NCBI GenBank assembly: GCA_023935145.1
Contig: CM043699.1
Span: 146,744,536-146,808,535 of the forward strand
Length of the DNA stretch: 64,000 bases
Direction of reading: 5' to 3'
Source: Bretschneidera sinensis
Lineage: Eukaryota; Streptophyta; Magnoliopsida; Brassicales; Akaniaceae
The position numbers and the translations under genes were made by a program. The notes beneath the pieces were generated by a model. It was given only the letters and a program-made list of their open reading frames with translations. It did not search any database and was not told where the DNA came from. Position 1 is the stretch's first letter. Every line of letters begins with the position of its first letter. Shown piece by piece: positions 24,723 through 37,833 of the stretch.

Positions 24723-25326
24723 ATTGATAGCAATGCCAAAAGCAATTTCAAATACATAAAATGCATAATCACAATTAGAAACAATTGAAGGATAACTTTT
24801 CTGAACAAATAGCGAATGCAAATATAATTTCTAATCTAATTAAAACTTCCTCAAAAAGATGATAGAGCACACTCAACTCTAATGAAATCTGTTTTTTACA
24901 AGTTAAAATTTGTATAAAAAGCACCAAGGTAGAGTCTATCAACAAATAACGTACAGGAGCTGATTCTCTTTGGAAAGGCCATAAAGCAACAAAATCAAGG
25001 GAATAGAGCCAAAGTCATTTGCTCATAAAGTTGAGCCAATCAGAAGTGCAACTGATTTGTGAAACTAAATGGCAATTGGGAGCTAAAATATCCTATAAAA
25101 ACTATTTAACTTCAACTTCAGTTTTTTTAAATGCAGGACGGAACAGTAAAAAGCTGAAAAAGGCATAACCTAGTTAAGGACACCACATCTAATCCCAAGA
25201 TATCATTCTCAGAATCAATGCAATAAAACATATCATCTGGTGAACTCAATACCACTGCCAAATGGATCGCAGCTAGAATAGGAAACAGTTTTCATATACT
25301 TCAAATTAAGCTCACTATTCTTTTAC

Positions 25327-25467
25327 CATTCTGAATCCTGAATAGATTTTCATATGTGAAACTTAATAAGGTCTTGCCTTCAAGCATGATGGTACTATGC
25401 ATCTTGATGCTTGAAGGCAAGACCTTGTTAAGTTTCATATAAGAAAATCTATTCAGGATTCAGAATG
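25327..25467. repeat. near-perfect long hairpin, 61-bp arms
   Basis: Arm 25327-25387 (CATTCTGAATCCTGAATAGA...) pairs with 25407-25467 (...TCTATTCAGGATTCAGAATG) with three mismatches in 61 positions and a 19-base loop. It lies in a UBP intron. Transcribed on either strand it would fold into one long stem. It could be a foldback MITE without visible TSD or a small-RNA precursor-like structure. Confidence 0.9.
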
Positions 25468-25537
25468 GGGCATTCAAATTCTTCAATGTAGTGAAACAAA
25501 CTAAGCTCCATCTAACCACCAATCCCACCCACACACC

Positions 25538-25538
25538 C

Positions 25539-25569
<31 letters not shown>

Positions 25570-25576
25570 AAAAAAC
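25538..25576. repeat. poly(C)/poly(A) tract
   Basis: A C-run of about 22-28 bases followed directly by an A-run. Length is likely unstable and may be affected by assembly error. Confidence 0.9.
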
Positions 25577-28109
25577 ACCAGCAACACTTTTATTAAAATT
25601 TAATTCAAAAGTGTGATACCCAACAAAAAAAATTTAAATCTACTATATCCTGATCTACTAGAATTCAAGCAAGCATTGCAAAATTCATAGCCAAATTTAA
25701 GTTCTGCAAAAGCTAGCAAAATTTTCAATAAAAATAAACATCAAACTTACTCAAATCAGATTAAATGGGAAAAGATAAAAGAGTACCTTAAAAAGATGAA
25801 ATAGTGTCTGCTTTTGAATACGAAAACTACGAACTTTATCATGATCAACAAGGTCAAAGTATATATCCCTTCCAATCTGCTCAGCAAAGTCTTCATCTCT
25901 CGCAACCTAGATCCATCCATGAATTGCTTTATTTATTACTTTCCCATAGACACCAATGCTAGTCATTGCTAAACAATAAAGTAATAAACTATGAAGAAGA
26001 AATCATATAAAGAAGCCAAAACCTTTATTATAGTAAAAAGATGTGCCTGTGCTTTGTATCTTCTCTTGTCCTCCTTCTCTTGTTGTTCTTCCTTTAACCT
26101 TATCTGTAAAAAGACATTGAACGCATCAGTCGAGATCCACACATGCATGTGTAAAGAAAAGAAAAAAGTGAACCAAGCATTTACCCTCAGGTATTCAGCA
26201 ATGTCCTTTTCGTCAACATTACAAATTATCTTGTCCTTGTCACTTTCACGTATATACACAAGCATGTATGCATTTGAGTATTTTGTGAATTTAAAGGGAG
26301 TGTTATTGAAGCCAGGATTAGTGTGTGGCAACTGTCCGACATAGGAGAACAAGGCAAACAGGTCAGTTCGCAGTAATGTCAAGTATACAAGTGGACAGAG
26401 CATTTTAAGCATGAAAACAGTACCTCTTCCTCACCACCATATTGCTCTTCCAATGCCCTTTTTATATCTTCTTTTGTCACCCGTTCATCATCAAATTTAT
26501 ACCTAAACCAAAAGAATTATATAATGACAGAAATAAGTAAATAACAAATATTCAGCATCGAAAACATTCATACAAAAGCAAGGCTAGACAAGCACAAATG
26601 TTAAAAGCCAAAATGTGTCGATAAAGACATAAAAAATGACAAGCTTCAAAGAAGTTCTTGAAGAACAAGTAACCAGTCATGGTGACACATTATTAATATT
26701 TGAATATCTCAATTCACAACCTCCAGAAGACCTTCAATTCTTCAATGGGGCATCACATTATTAATATTAATATTTTGCCAATTGCTGGTTGGACGTTTCA
26801 ATTTCTTCATTTTTTTCCTCGCAATAATTTTTGCCTGGTAATGTTCAGTTTGGGAAACATAGAATGCTTTCCAATACTTGCAGTAAAACAAATTCAATGA
26901 CAGACTGTAAAACTTGGAAGTAAAACCTGACTCAACATGGGGATAAAAATGACACAGCAACAATAGTACTCATCCTCAATGTGATAAGTTCGCATCTCTT
27001 AAAAATGCATGTGCAACAGACATGAATTCTGCCAAGAGAAGGAACATTGCAACACCAGTTGTGTGCATGCAAAATGTGCTTATATGTGTGATTCAAATTG
27101 CAACTTTCGAAAGTAAAACATGTACACAAGCATGTGCAAACACACACAAAATTATTTAAACTTAAAAAGGAAAACGATGCATACCATTGATCAGAGAGCG
27201 TCGGCCTTATAAAAGCATAGTAATGTCCACCATGCACTCCTCCACTATAAACTAACACACTGCAGGAGAAAACGAAAACATGAGAAAACAGAGCACACAT
27301 CGAAAGTATGTGGTACAACAAAACTAAAAACATAGCATCATAAACACATCACTACTACACAATACCAAACTAGATGTGAGAAGTCCTTTGTCCTTTTCGT
27401 GACCATTGCTACTACAACAACTATTAGCCATAATTCACATATCAAGCCATTCGAGAAAGAAATATCACACCCCTTCCCTAACAAACAATTTAATCCAAGA
27501 CATTCCACTCAATTAATAGTGCATTAACACCCCGTCTTGCTAATCACTCAGGAATACAGGAGACCTACTCAGTCGAAAAGTGATCCCTGAATGACATGAA
27601 TAGCACACACGATATCACAAAGGAAAAGTTTAAAGATCAAGCATCCGTTATTAAAGTCGAAAGTCTCAAATCTTGAAGTAAAAGACTTATTAAAGAAATT
27701 AAATATTATAATAAACTAAATGACAGAATGGTTAGTGAGTGTTTAAAAGGAGACATTTTACAGATTTTACTTTTAGGCAGAACTTCGAACTTTCTTTGTG
27801 GCAAATCCCACATTTGGATTGGATAATTTATAGCAAGGATTTGAAAGCCTAAAACTCCCTAGTAAAAAGTACCCACTCTCTCCAAATTCCTCCCTCCTCT
27901 CTCTCTCGGTCAAACTTCAGCCAAACAAAAATTATATATGACCTAACACAACAAAGGAACAGTAATAACCCAAAAACACCATACTGAGAAAACTAACACC
28001 TGTGAAGTGTGTAGAGGTTGCGAACACTCCTATCTGCTTCAGGTGATAAATACTTCCCGTTCTCTCTATCAAGGTCAAGTTGAAGAGGAAATTCATAGCG
28101 GTCATTTAT

Positions 28110-31100
28110 CTACAAAACAAAAGCATTAATCAAATACTAGTAGCTTCTAGTCAAATAAATGAATAACCGTAAAAAAAATGAACTGTTCTTAGAAACTGAA
28201 TCATCACCACAGAATATATTAAATATGCAAAGTGATTCTTATTGGTGTGCTTTCCTTTAAATTTGGTTCTTCCAGTGCCATGCAAAACACAGAACACTGA
28301 CTTGTGTAAAAACATACTTGAGTGCCTTTATTCCAGAAAAAAGAAAGTGATTTACTTGACCAATTCCATGCATGATAAAGTTTGAGATACAGCTAACTTT
28401 CATGGCAACGTACTTAAAAGAGATGTTTATGTTAAGAGAAAGATTCTTAATTAACTTCTGTTTTCCAGGATGCATGCATGTTTCGATTTGATCGCTTCCC
28501 GTGAATGTTTGTGATAACAAGTTAACTTGAACTACCATGCCTGCACACAACAATGCTGGCCTTTTTTCTTATATGTGACTGTTTTCATGCGGCCATGCTC
28601 ATGCATATAAAAGAAAGTCTTGGCATAAATGAAAGTCTTGGCAGTTTATAAGGCTATTAATTCTTATGATCCTAATAATGTTTCAACTACAAAAATAGCA
28701 GAACTGTTTAACCTAATCAGGTCAACCTGCATAACTAATAATATTAAGAGCCCGTTCGGTCAGCTTCTAGGGCGCCAAGAAGCAGAAACTAGGCTAAACA
28801 CCTTATTTGAGCTATTTTTTAAATGAATCAGAAGCTGAAAACTTCAAAAAAAAATGTTGATTTAGGGCCAAAATATGAAGCTACAAAGCATAGCTTCTAA
28901 CCCAGAAGCAATTTTAACAAATATTGCTTCTTACAAAGATACAAGATTACCAAAGTGACCTTGGATGGCAAAAGAAATTACTAAATTTTCCTAAATCAAT
29001 GTTCATTATTGAAATTTAGGATACAATTTAGAATTAATTTTTTTCCTCCTATAATATTTTAATCGCAATTAAAAGGATAAAACCATTATTATGAACTTAT
29101 TGAGATTATTATTATTGGCTATTAATATTATTATTATCACCATAATCATTATATTATTAATGGGTAAATTACATCTCCATCCTCAAGTTTTGCACCTAAT
29201 TACAACTAAGTCCATGAGTTTGAAAAGCACATCCCCCCACCCCCCAAAAAAAGAAATTTTGATTTGCACACGACAAATAGGTCCAAAACATCTATTCACC
29301 AAAATAAATGCACAATTTTGAAACATCATATCATTTTGCATTGTATTAGAATCTGCTACATTCTTCATAAATGCAATAATGGCAAATGAGTCACCATGAA
29401 ATTTTGCCGCAAATATTGATGTAAGTTCAGGATATCTTCAGCAATCATGAAGAGGAATGAATTAAGACAGTCTGTGATCGTGGATGAAAAGTTTGGAGTT
29501 TGTTCTGGAAGCAAAGCAGGGGCAAAGGGGCATTACGTGCGGGTCTGGGCTGAAGCTGGGGCTCAACTTCTCCTAAAAAATTTCCAGCTACTAGTAAGCC
29601 CACTAGCCCAGCCCAACCTCCCACTTCCTAACCCACTAGCCCAGCCTCTCACCCAATTCCCAAGCTCTCTTCTTCTCGACATTTTCTCTCTGTTCTCTCC
29701 CAAAATTTCAGCGATCATCAATCTCAGTTTTCTATTTTTCTCACCATGACGATTGGCGATCCGCAGGCAGCGGCTTAACTCCCCAGAGGTTAGCTATCAG
29801 ACCTTATTTGGATTTAGTGTTAACTTACAGTTTAATTTTCTTGATGATTTTGACATGGATTTGGCTTATTTGTTTCTGGGTGAAAGTGGGTTTTGGTGGC
29901 AAGCTATGAGTGTCTTGAAATTAATCAAACCTTGATTCATAGAGTCAATGTCCTTTTCTAGGTTAATTACTGTACAAAGATACTGGATTTTGATGCTTTT
30001 GTGGATTGAGATGAGATTGCAGCTATGTATTGGTTATATGAGCACCTGGGTTTTGTATGGTTTTCTCTAAACCTAGATTAGTCTTAAAATTTTAGTAATA
30101 ATTTCTTCTTATAAACAAATTCATCAGAAGAGTAAGAATCATCAATGCATATGTAACTATGCTTTACCATAATAAATTACATACTCTGAACTAGATTATC
30201 CCTTCTGAAGCTACTCAGTAGGTGTGCTGCTTGCCAGTCAAATATTTAGGTCCAATCTCTTTTTCTTTTCCTCTTAAACTTTACATCTACAAAATAATTT
30301 CTCCAAATAAAAAATTTCCTGTGTATCTATATTTTGATATCGTACTAATAGATTCCTTCCTTCCTTTTGTTCTCTATTTTCCTTTAATATAATAAAAAGC
30401 ATGTTAGAGGCTTCGGGAACTTTATTGATGCAGGGTGGATGTTAGTTGACTGCTAGAAGTCTCCGATAAACTTGAAATAGCAAGCTTTGAAGAATTTTTT
30501 TTGTAGTTTAAATTATTAGAATGGACAAGAACAATCTCATTTTCATAATAAAAGGAAATAGCAACAATACTGATCAAACTTATAAGCCATAGCAATTACA
30601 AAGTGGTATACTTGTAAAAGACAGAATCCTAAATGGTAGACTTTGAAAAATATCGAATGTGAAGTTTTTTCTCTTTGATTAGCTAAAAGATTGATAACTG
30701 TTGACAAAAGAAATTAAGGATCAAGCATGCTAAAATGTTGACAAAAGAAAGACCAATTTGAAAGCAATAGGCTTTATTGTAATTGATTTGGCGCTATACC
30801 AATTTTGGTTCTAGTTCTGCCAATTTAGACTTAATTTTGGTACTACTATCAGTTTTTCTTTTCTTTCAGTGCACATTATTTGTACTAGCATATATAGGTA
30901 CTAGGTAGAATCTAAGTAGTATAGCTTTTTTGAAGATTGAGCTGCCTCAAGTCCACATGATATAACCTAGAAATAGAGAGGTTCAAGTTTTACTGCTTTC
31001 ACAGCAAAGACATTAATTATGCAAGTCAATAATACCAACTACTTGTTCGGCTGTGTGATGTGCCATTAGTTTTGGCTTGTAATTTGGTGGATTATAGTTG

Positions 31101-31544
31101 CACTATTGCTTCTCTTTTGCCGCTTAAAAAAAAGAGCTTAATATTTTCCTAAGATATCAAATAACCCCATAATTACTTGACTGGTAAAGGAATTATGATA
31201 TGCACTCATTTGATGGGCTTTATTCCATCCAAGAGTCATTTGGCTTAGGTTGTTTTAATTATAAATTCACAGTTTCTAACTTGGTTTTGCTTTAGTGAAC
31301 AACAAGGCCCTTCACAGATAAAGACAAGGCAAATCTTTGGCAAGAAAACAGTAAGAAAAAAGCATTGAAAGAAAACAGTAAGGAAAAAGCATTGTCTTAA
31401 CTATCACTTGTTCTGATTTGTGAAGCATGTGTCCTATTGAAGGTATACACAAAACTAATATTATGTAAAAAATTTATGTACTTTGTGGACTTATAGTAAT
31501 TACTAAGCAACTAAAGAAAAAAATCCTGATCAAGTGACCGTATT
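28110..31544. other. unassigned DNA inside the UBP break
   Basis: No UBP exon found here although the family continues between the flanking exons. Contains a GAGCCCGTTCGGTCAGCTTCT block (about 28748), common at plant DNA-transposon edges, a CT-rich leader-like stretch at 29640-29720, and one half of a 270-bp repeat. No convincing gene; the ORFs at 28629 and 29447 lack recognisable domains. Confidence 0.5.
29950..30221. repeat. 270-bp dispersed repeat, copy 1
   Basis: From TTAATTACTGTAC to TGAAGCTACTC it matches 42145-42377 in the same orientation with substitutions and small indels. One copy lies within the UBP break, the other just upstream of UBP exon 1. Class unknown. Confidence 0.8.
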
Positions 31545-31892
31545 TCGACTTTTAAAAGCTGACTAGTCGTTTCTTTGATGAAATGACCAGGTTTGGAGAA
31601 GTTTTAGACATCCTTTTTGCTAGTTGGAGAGTCTCCTTTGTATAGGTGTACGACATTTCCTCTCCTCGGGCTATATTTTTGTTATAAATAAAACAATGGT
31701 TGTTTTATATAAATTTACCTTGTTATGTTTTTGAAAGATTTGATAGTTTGAGACTTGGTTTGTGATAAATCTTTTTTCGGGTGCATAACATTCTTATATT
31801 CCTAGATGTGTGCATGACATTCAAGTTAGCTTTCAGTACTTAAAGTTGAGGATATCGTTTCGAGTAGAACTCACCTAGAATGGGTCTTGACA
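31545..31892 (+). mobile_element. gypsy-type LTR 3' end, copy A
   Basis: Non-coding sequence ending GGGTCTTGACA, followed by TTTGTATCAGAGC, a one-change version of the tRNA-Met PBS that is intact (TGGTATCAGAGC) in copy B. The LTR is cut at the left edge of the duplicated unit. Confidence 0.65.
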
Positions 31893-34800
31893 ATTTTTTG
31901 TATCAGAGCTTTTGGTTTTAAAATTTTGTAGACTTGGTTTTGACTGAAAGACTTTTGAGAAAACTTTTGAAGAAGTATTTTGAATAAAGGTTTTGAAATC
32001 ATGTTTCAGGATGAATGTTTTGGGAAATTGTTTGAAAGTTACATGAAAGTTTTTTTATGCCATGAAGGGTTCTTGAGGATGCCAATTAAAGTTGTGGTCT
32101 TAATAATAGTAGTCGATATTGTAGAGATGTCTGGAGATTGATTTCAGTATAAGTAATGCATTCTCAAACTTTTACCTTAATGTATTTTTGGCAATTATGA
32201 CAAAATTTTATATTTCATGTGACTTGTGTTGGTTCCTTCCTTGTCATACTCTATGTGATATTTGAAGTCTTATGATTTGTGTTGCATGAGATATTGACTC
32301 CTAAATGGAGTATGAGTTCATCGTTTTAAAGAAGTTGGCAACTGAGTTTAAGGAATGAGTTATGGTTTTATTTTATTTTCATCCTTAAATTCATTGTGAG
32401 CGAGATGAGGCATATTAGAAATGAGAAATGAAAGTCGCAATACTCAGTTTGAGTGTAGTTAAATCTTTTAGTCCTATTGGTTGTTGTTATCAAGACGGAA
32501 GAAATTATTAATGTTTTGTGAATGGTAGACTGTAAATGATGCATAGTGATGTTAAATTTTAACTAGTAAATGACCAAAATGCTTGAGATTATTCGATAAT
32601 TAGATTGATTTAAGAAATTAAAAAAAAACTTAACTATAAGGTGATAGAGACTACGTTGTTAGCCTGTTATTGCTTTCTGGTCTATTACCTTGGAAAAATA
32701 TGGTTATGTATTTAACTTAGAGAGTGGTTATAAATAATAATAAGGTTTTAGAGATTGAGAAATTTGATTGATAAAAGATATAGTTATTATAAATATTTGA
32801 TGTTATAGCCATAAGGATTTATGAACAGTTCTTCAGTATGGAGAAAAGTATCAACTATCATAGCATGATCAATTTAAAGGTTATATCTTATCATCATGTG
32901 ATTTGGGTGATCAATATACTAGTATTGATATTACAAACTTAAAGAGAAGGGATGAGTACCGCTGACAAAGGAATTGTTAAATATTTTGAAAGTGATGTGG
33001 ATATATGTAAATATTTGGTAATAAGACTGTAAAAGAGAGATGTGACGTGATTTTTAGATTTTGGGCCACTTAATAAATAAGATTATGTGAGTTAAATCTA
33101 TTAATGACAAATCTATGATTTAATGGTGGCATTATTGTATTATGGAATGACATAACAATTATTTTGATAGGCATGTGGGTAAAATGAAATTTTTTAATTT
33201 TGAGTTATTAGAAAAATCTAAGTGTTACGATCAGTATATGATTTTCAATGATTTTAATGATAGAAAAAGTTGGATTAAGAGGAGTTTCATCTATAGTTTT
33301 ATTGTTTTGGTGAATAAATAAATAATTGTACTTTAGAAAGAAAAAATATTTATAGATATTCGGTGAATGCTGTTATAATATTCAAGGTAAGGTATCATTG
33401 TGGTAAAGGATGATGGATATCATAACAAAACTAGAATTGAGATATTATGATTTCATAGTTTTGGTATTCACAAATTTTTCAATTGAAGTGGCTTGATTAT
33501 TTTTTGTGTTGGTGGTAACTTATCAGAAATTAGGATTGTAATGTGCTTCTGTTTAACTAGAATCATATATTTCTTTGCATGTCATGGAAAAATTATTTGA
33601 ATATGTACTTTGAAGTTAATAAATTGATGGCAATTTACAATTTGTAAGACCAAATATTTGTTCGGTTCAAGGCATTGAATTTGGTAAAAATGAAGTATTA
33701 ATGTAAGACTTTGAGTGTTTGGAAGTTATTAGAAGAAGAAATGATCGGTGGTACAAATTTGAGATGGGAAAGTTTGATATTTAACATGTATTAAGTTACT
33801 GAAAACATTCTTAATTAAGGATTGTGTTATGGTCAAAGGTTGAGAATGTGAAGCAATGGGTATTTTTTAAAGATTTTATTGAATTTTGGAAGTTTTTGAA
33901 GTAGAACTTGAAAAGATAATTTGTGTTCGAACTAATGGTTGAGTTGAGAAACTTTTAGAACTAATTAGTAATATCTTTGAGGACATGATAATCTTAATGC
34001 CAATAACACTTTGGTATGATATCATAAAAGAATTTCATTGTGGTTTATATTCTTTGAAACTTAGGAATGCATTATAGGATATTTGATTTTAATTTATCTT
34101 GATGGCAATAGATGATTCTTGAAGATAAGTAAATTAGTAGAGATTAAAAGTTATACTAAATAAGTGTTATGAGAAGAGAAAAATTATAAAGGTTTTAAAT
34201 TTTTATGTATTTGGGAAATATATTGATCAAAATCTGTTATAAAGATTATGTGATTAAATTGAGGATGTAAACGGTTAAAATAATTAATTTTTGAAAGGAT
34301 TGAATGTAAATGGCATCAATGATTTGAATTATAAGGAGTTAAACAGGTTATTTTGAAATTTTCAGGGTTTAATGATTTTATATAGGATTTTTAATGATAA
34401 GCACATATATCATTCAAAAGAGTATAAGAGAGAGATGGTAAACTACTTAGAAGATAAAGTTTGAGGATAGATGAGGTTGATGTAGAATTGATGAAGGATG
34501 ATAAACAATATTTTTAAGAGTGATTAGGTTGGAGTATGAAATGTGGCAAAAGTGGGCTTTTCGAAGAGAATATCAAATTTGAAAGTTTTATAGTTGAAAG
34601 AGTTGGATACTTAGAAGATAAAGTTTAATTAACTCTTTTAAATTCTTGGGATTAATTAACTATGATGAAAAACTATTGATGATAAGTGTGATAATTATTC
34701 AAATGAATGTTTCTCGAAAAGATTAAATGACCTTCAAGTTTTCTTAATGTTGTGGATACCATGAATGAAAATCAGTTAATAATAGATAAGTAGACGGTTG

Positions 34801-35336
34801 GAGTTTCAAATAGTATGCCAATATATTCTTGCAGCTTAGAGAATGAGTGTTGTTTTAAATGAATAATGCGTACAAAAGTCTTTATGTTACTTAGAATACA
34901 AAAATTGCCGTGGATAAAACCCATTTGATAAAATTGTTATGGGTTACTCAATTCGCTTTGATTTCTACTCTTGTTGATTTCTATGAAAAGCATATTTTAC
35001 GTAAAATCAACATTTCTCAAAAATAACATAATAACTTTAGACCTCAGTGGATGGTGATGGTCTACTATCAACTAGGCTTTTCTATGGCTTAATAAAAGAC
35101 AATTTATAATCATTCGAGCAAGCAATTTAACTTTTGAAAGTTAAAGATGACATTGTCATAAATAGCAAATTAATGAGGTATCAAAATACAAAACTAGTGA
35201 ATAGGGATTGATTTTATCCCTTGTGTTCTTTTTCTTCATGGTGCCGTAATTGCATTTAACTTGATTTTTCATTTGATAAACATATACTATACAAATGGAA
35301 TTTCAAACACATGCACACCAGAAAACTAGACAATTA
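31893..35336. other. 3.4 kb of non-coding retroelement-like interior, copy A
   Basis: Follows the PBS but has stops in all frames and no gag or pol motif that I can find. It is conserved at the nucleotide level in copy B (57131-60567). A non-coding interior after a PBS resembles LARD-type elements; it could also be an extremely decayed gypsy interior. Confidence 0.5.
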
Positions 35337-36818
35337 CTAAGTAGACTTGGGCGCAGTGGCATTTACAGAGGCAAGGTCAGTCTCCTTGGCAGTTCCTTCT
35401 GCTTTATTGTCATCCTTGACGGCCAAGAAAACAAGAAGTACTAACAACGGATAACTTACTGTGGTGAGCGACCAATTGATGATCAATTGGGACATTAACG
35501 GAACTTTGAGCGTATCAACTTGCCAAGCAACGGCCGCTCCTGCACTTTGCACTCCTTTATAAAATCCACTGTACCTGCACTTTGTAAGATATGCAAATTA
35601 ATAAATGTATTGAAATCTATGTATTGAAAAGTCTTTGATCAATTACCTGCTGAGGGTCTCAGAATCATCGGCCAAGGCCCCAATTACCCAATAAATCGTG
35701 CTCTGGAACATGGCATCAAGCAAGCCATAGCTAAAGTACAAAACGAAAGGTCCAGCGAAATCAATACCAGATTCCTTGAAATCAAGCTTCTCCTCCGGAG
35801 TCGGTAGATCATGGAATGAATAAGTAAGCTGATTTGCAAGTCCACCAGCCCAAATTGCAGTCCCAAGCAGCGCAACAGCCCCGATCCCCACGAACCCCCT
35901 GGTCCTCCTACTCCCAAAACTGAAATCCAAAACGTAACCGATCCCAACAGAACCCAACATCTGAGCTCCCCAATAGAAGACATTGTTAAACCCTCTTGTT
36001 CTGAGATTAAAGAGAACGCCATTGACATTGTTGAACTGGTAGCTGTAGAAGAAATTGCTAGCCCAGGCAGCAGGGGAAATGAGGAGCATCTTCCAATTCA
36101 GGAAGAGCTTGAGAATCTCGACAGCCTCCGTGGATACACGAGAGTACTTGATGTTGGTACAATGAGTTCCGTCATCACGGACAACACGGCTGGGCGGAAG
36201 AATTGCAAGGGAAAGGAGAACCCCTACGGACATGAAGCACATGAATCCGATGTAAGTGGCATCATTGACGGAAACGGCATCTCTTCGATGGTAATTGAGG
36301 ATGAAAGGGATGAGACCACCAACGACGCCTCCCATGTTGAAGATACTCCAAAAGAGGGATATGTAGGTTCCCTTGCGATTCAGAGGAGGGTAAGAGGTCA
36401 TAATGGCCCCCTCCCCGGCCCAGAGGAGACCCGCCCCGACGCCCAGGAGAGTACCGGCTATAATAGCAAAGTTCTGTTGTTGGTGGTGATTGTAATAGAG
36501 GAAGGAGGCAGCATAGAGTAAGTAGGTGGAGCAACCGGCGGCCAAGGTGAGACGGGGACCGAGGACGTTGTAGATTCCACCACCAAGAACGCCGAAGATG
36601 GAGAAAGTGGTGTAGAGGGCTGTGTTGGCGTTATTGGCGGCGGTGGGGTCCACCTGTCCACCTCCCCCCATCCCCGAGAGAGCATTGAACATGCCCGGGC
36701 AACAAAAGCAAACCAGACCCATCAAGCTCACTTGGACCAAAGGAGAGTTGTATCTAAAGAATCCTTTGCTGGGCAATTCACTCCCTTTCCCTGTTTCTTG
36801 ATCTCTTCCCATTGTCAT
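35337..36818 (-). CDS. UNC93-like membrane protein (MFS fold), two coding exons
   Basis: Exon 1 36818-35647 and exon 2 35574-35337, with a GT-AG intron of 72 bases, give 469 residues. The start ATG is followed by a hydrophilic 20-residue leader and then RYNSPLVQVSLMGLVCFCC, the FNALSGMGGGGQVDPTAANN loop and ALYTTFSIFGVLGGG, closely matching plant UNC93-like proteins 1/2. About ten to twelve hydrophobic segments are visible, as in the major facilitator fold; the C-terminal ~25 residues are charged and cytosolic-like. Length fits the family (about 460). Animal UNC93 relatives act as channel regulators or trafficking chaperones; in Arabidopsis a role in ABA/K+ responses has been proposed for a relative, so the function here is inferred. 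No stop or frameshift. It lies inside the broken UBP gene on the same strand. Confidence 0.92.
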
Positions 36819-36856
36819 GATTCACTCAATTCAACTCTATATTGCACTTTGCTACG

Positions 36857-37833
36857 CCTACAACCGTATATACTGACTTGGCTTACTCAAATTTTTCATC
36901 TAAATTCCTTCGTTGAGACTGCAAAAATAAAAACGCGAGAAAGTTTAAAGTGTAAGAGATACCTCATTTTTTTTAAAAATGATATAATCTCAATCATTTA
37001 TGTATTTATGAATCTAACGTAATAATATATAAATTTATGAATCTTACATATTATATGGTATTTTATTTATGAATCTCACATAGTAATATATAAATTTATG
37101 AATCTCACATATTATATAGTATTCATGAATTTCACATGGTAGTATATAAATTTATGAATCTTACATAATACATAATAGATTAAGATTATATTATTTTCTC
37201 AAAAAAAAAAACTTATAAAATCAAATCTTATATTTAAAATCATTAAAAATTCACTATTGAATTGTGGATCTATATTTCAATCATCTACAGTAAGTTTTTT
37301 TGGGCCTCTTTTTTCCACACCAAATATGTGGGATATCAAACCATTTGTGTTTTTTTTTTCATCGGTTATGTCTTGATTTCAAATTTAAGACGATAAGAGA
37401 GTTAATTCTATAATGATTTGCATGGTGTGGTGTTTCAAGACGAGCTACAAATTCTTCTATTTGAAATTAAGGTTCAAAAGTTCGTGCTCAGGCAAATCGC
37501 TCAGTTCTTGGGTTCATGAGTTGCCAGTATTATCTAAAACAAATCCTACATTTAAAATCATTAAAAAAACAAGTGCAAGCATGTATTTACTTCTAAGTAG
37601 ATGAGATAAAATATTCTACCACAAATGCAACAAGTAAGATAAGAAATGGGCAATCACAATGAAAGCTTGGTTGATTACACGTGCACAGAGAAGTAAAGAT
37701 TGAATGAAAGGAGAAAGAAAAAAGAAAAAAAAATGCATACCAGATGCACGTTTGGCTTTGATGCTCACTACCTTCTTGGACCAACAGTAGGATATGAGCT
37801 TTGGGACTTTATTATCAATTGCGTGCATTTATA
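36857..37833 (-). promoter_or_regulatory. UNC93-like promoter and 5' UTR with leader intron (inferred)
   Basis: On the minus strand TATAAAT (37827-37833) lies about 30 bases before a likely leader exon (about 37800-37741) that ends CATCTG and a GTATGC donor. A TTGTAG acceptor at 36858 precedes a short second leader exon ending at the ATG. The same TATA, donor and acceptor exist in copy B. Transcript data would be needed to confirm. Confidence 0.5.
36995..37175. repeat. TTTATGAATCTYACAT tandem repeat in the UNC93 leader intron
   Basis: Six diverged units of about 25-32 bases built on TTTATGAATCTYACATA followed by AATATATAAA or TTATATGGTAT. Present again in copy B at about 62200-62365. Confidence 0.8.

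Noticed and set aside
28629..28826. 65-residue ORF starting MKVLAVYKAINSYD
   Set aside because: No similarity that I recognise, no splice or promoter context, and located in the UBP break among repeats.
29447..29935. ORFs with a CT-rich leader-like sequence, suggestive of a gene start
   Set aside because: The frame changes around the CT-rich tract and no protein family is visible; it may be a dead promoter or LTR segment.
36162..36534. Plus- and minus-strand ORFs overlapping the UNC93-like exon
   Set aside because: They are shadows in other frames of a well-supported coding exon; the same applies around 61369-61953 in copy B.
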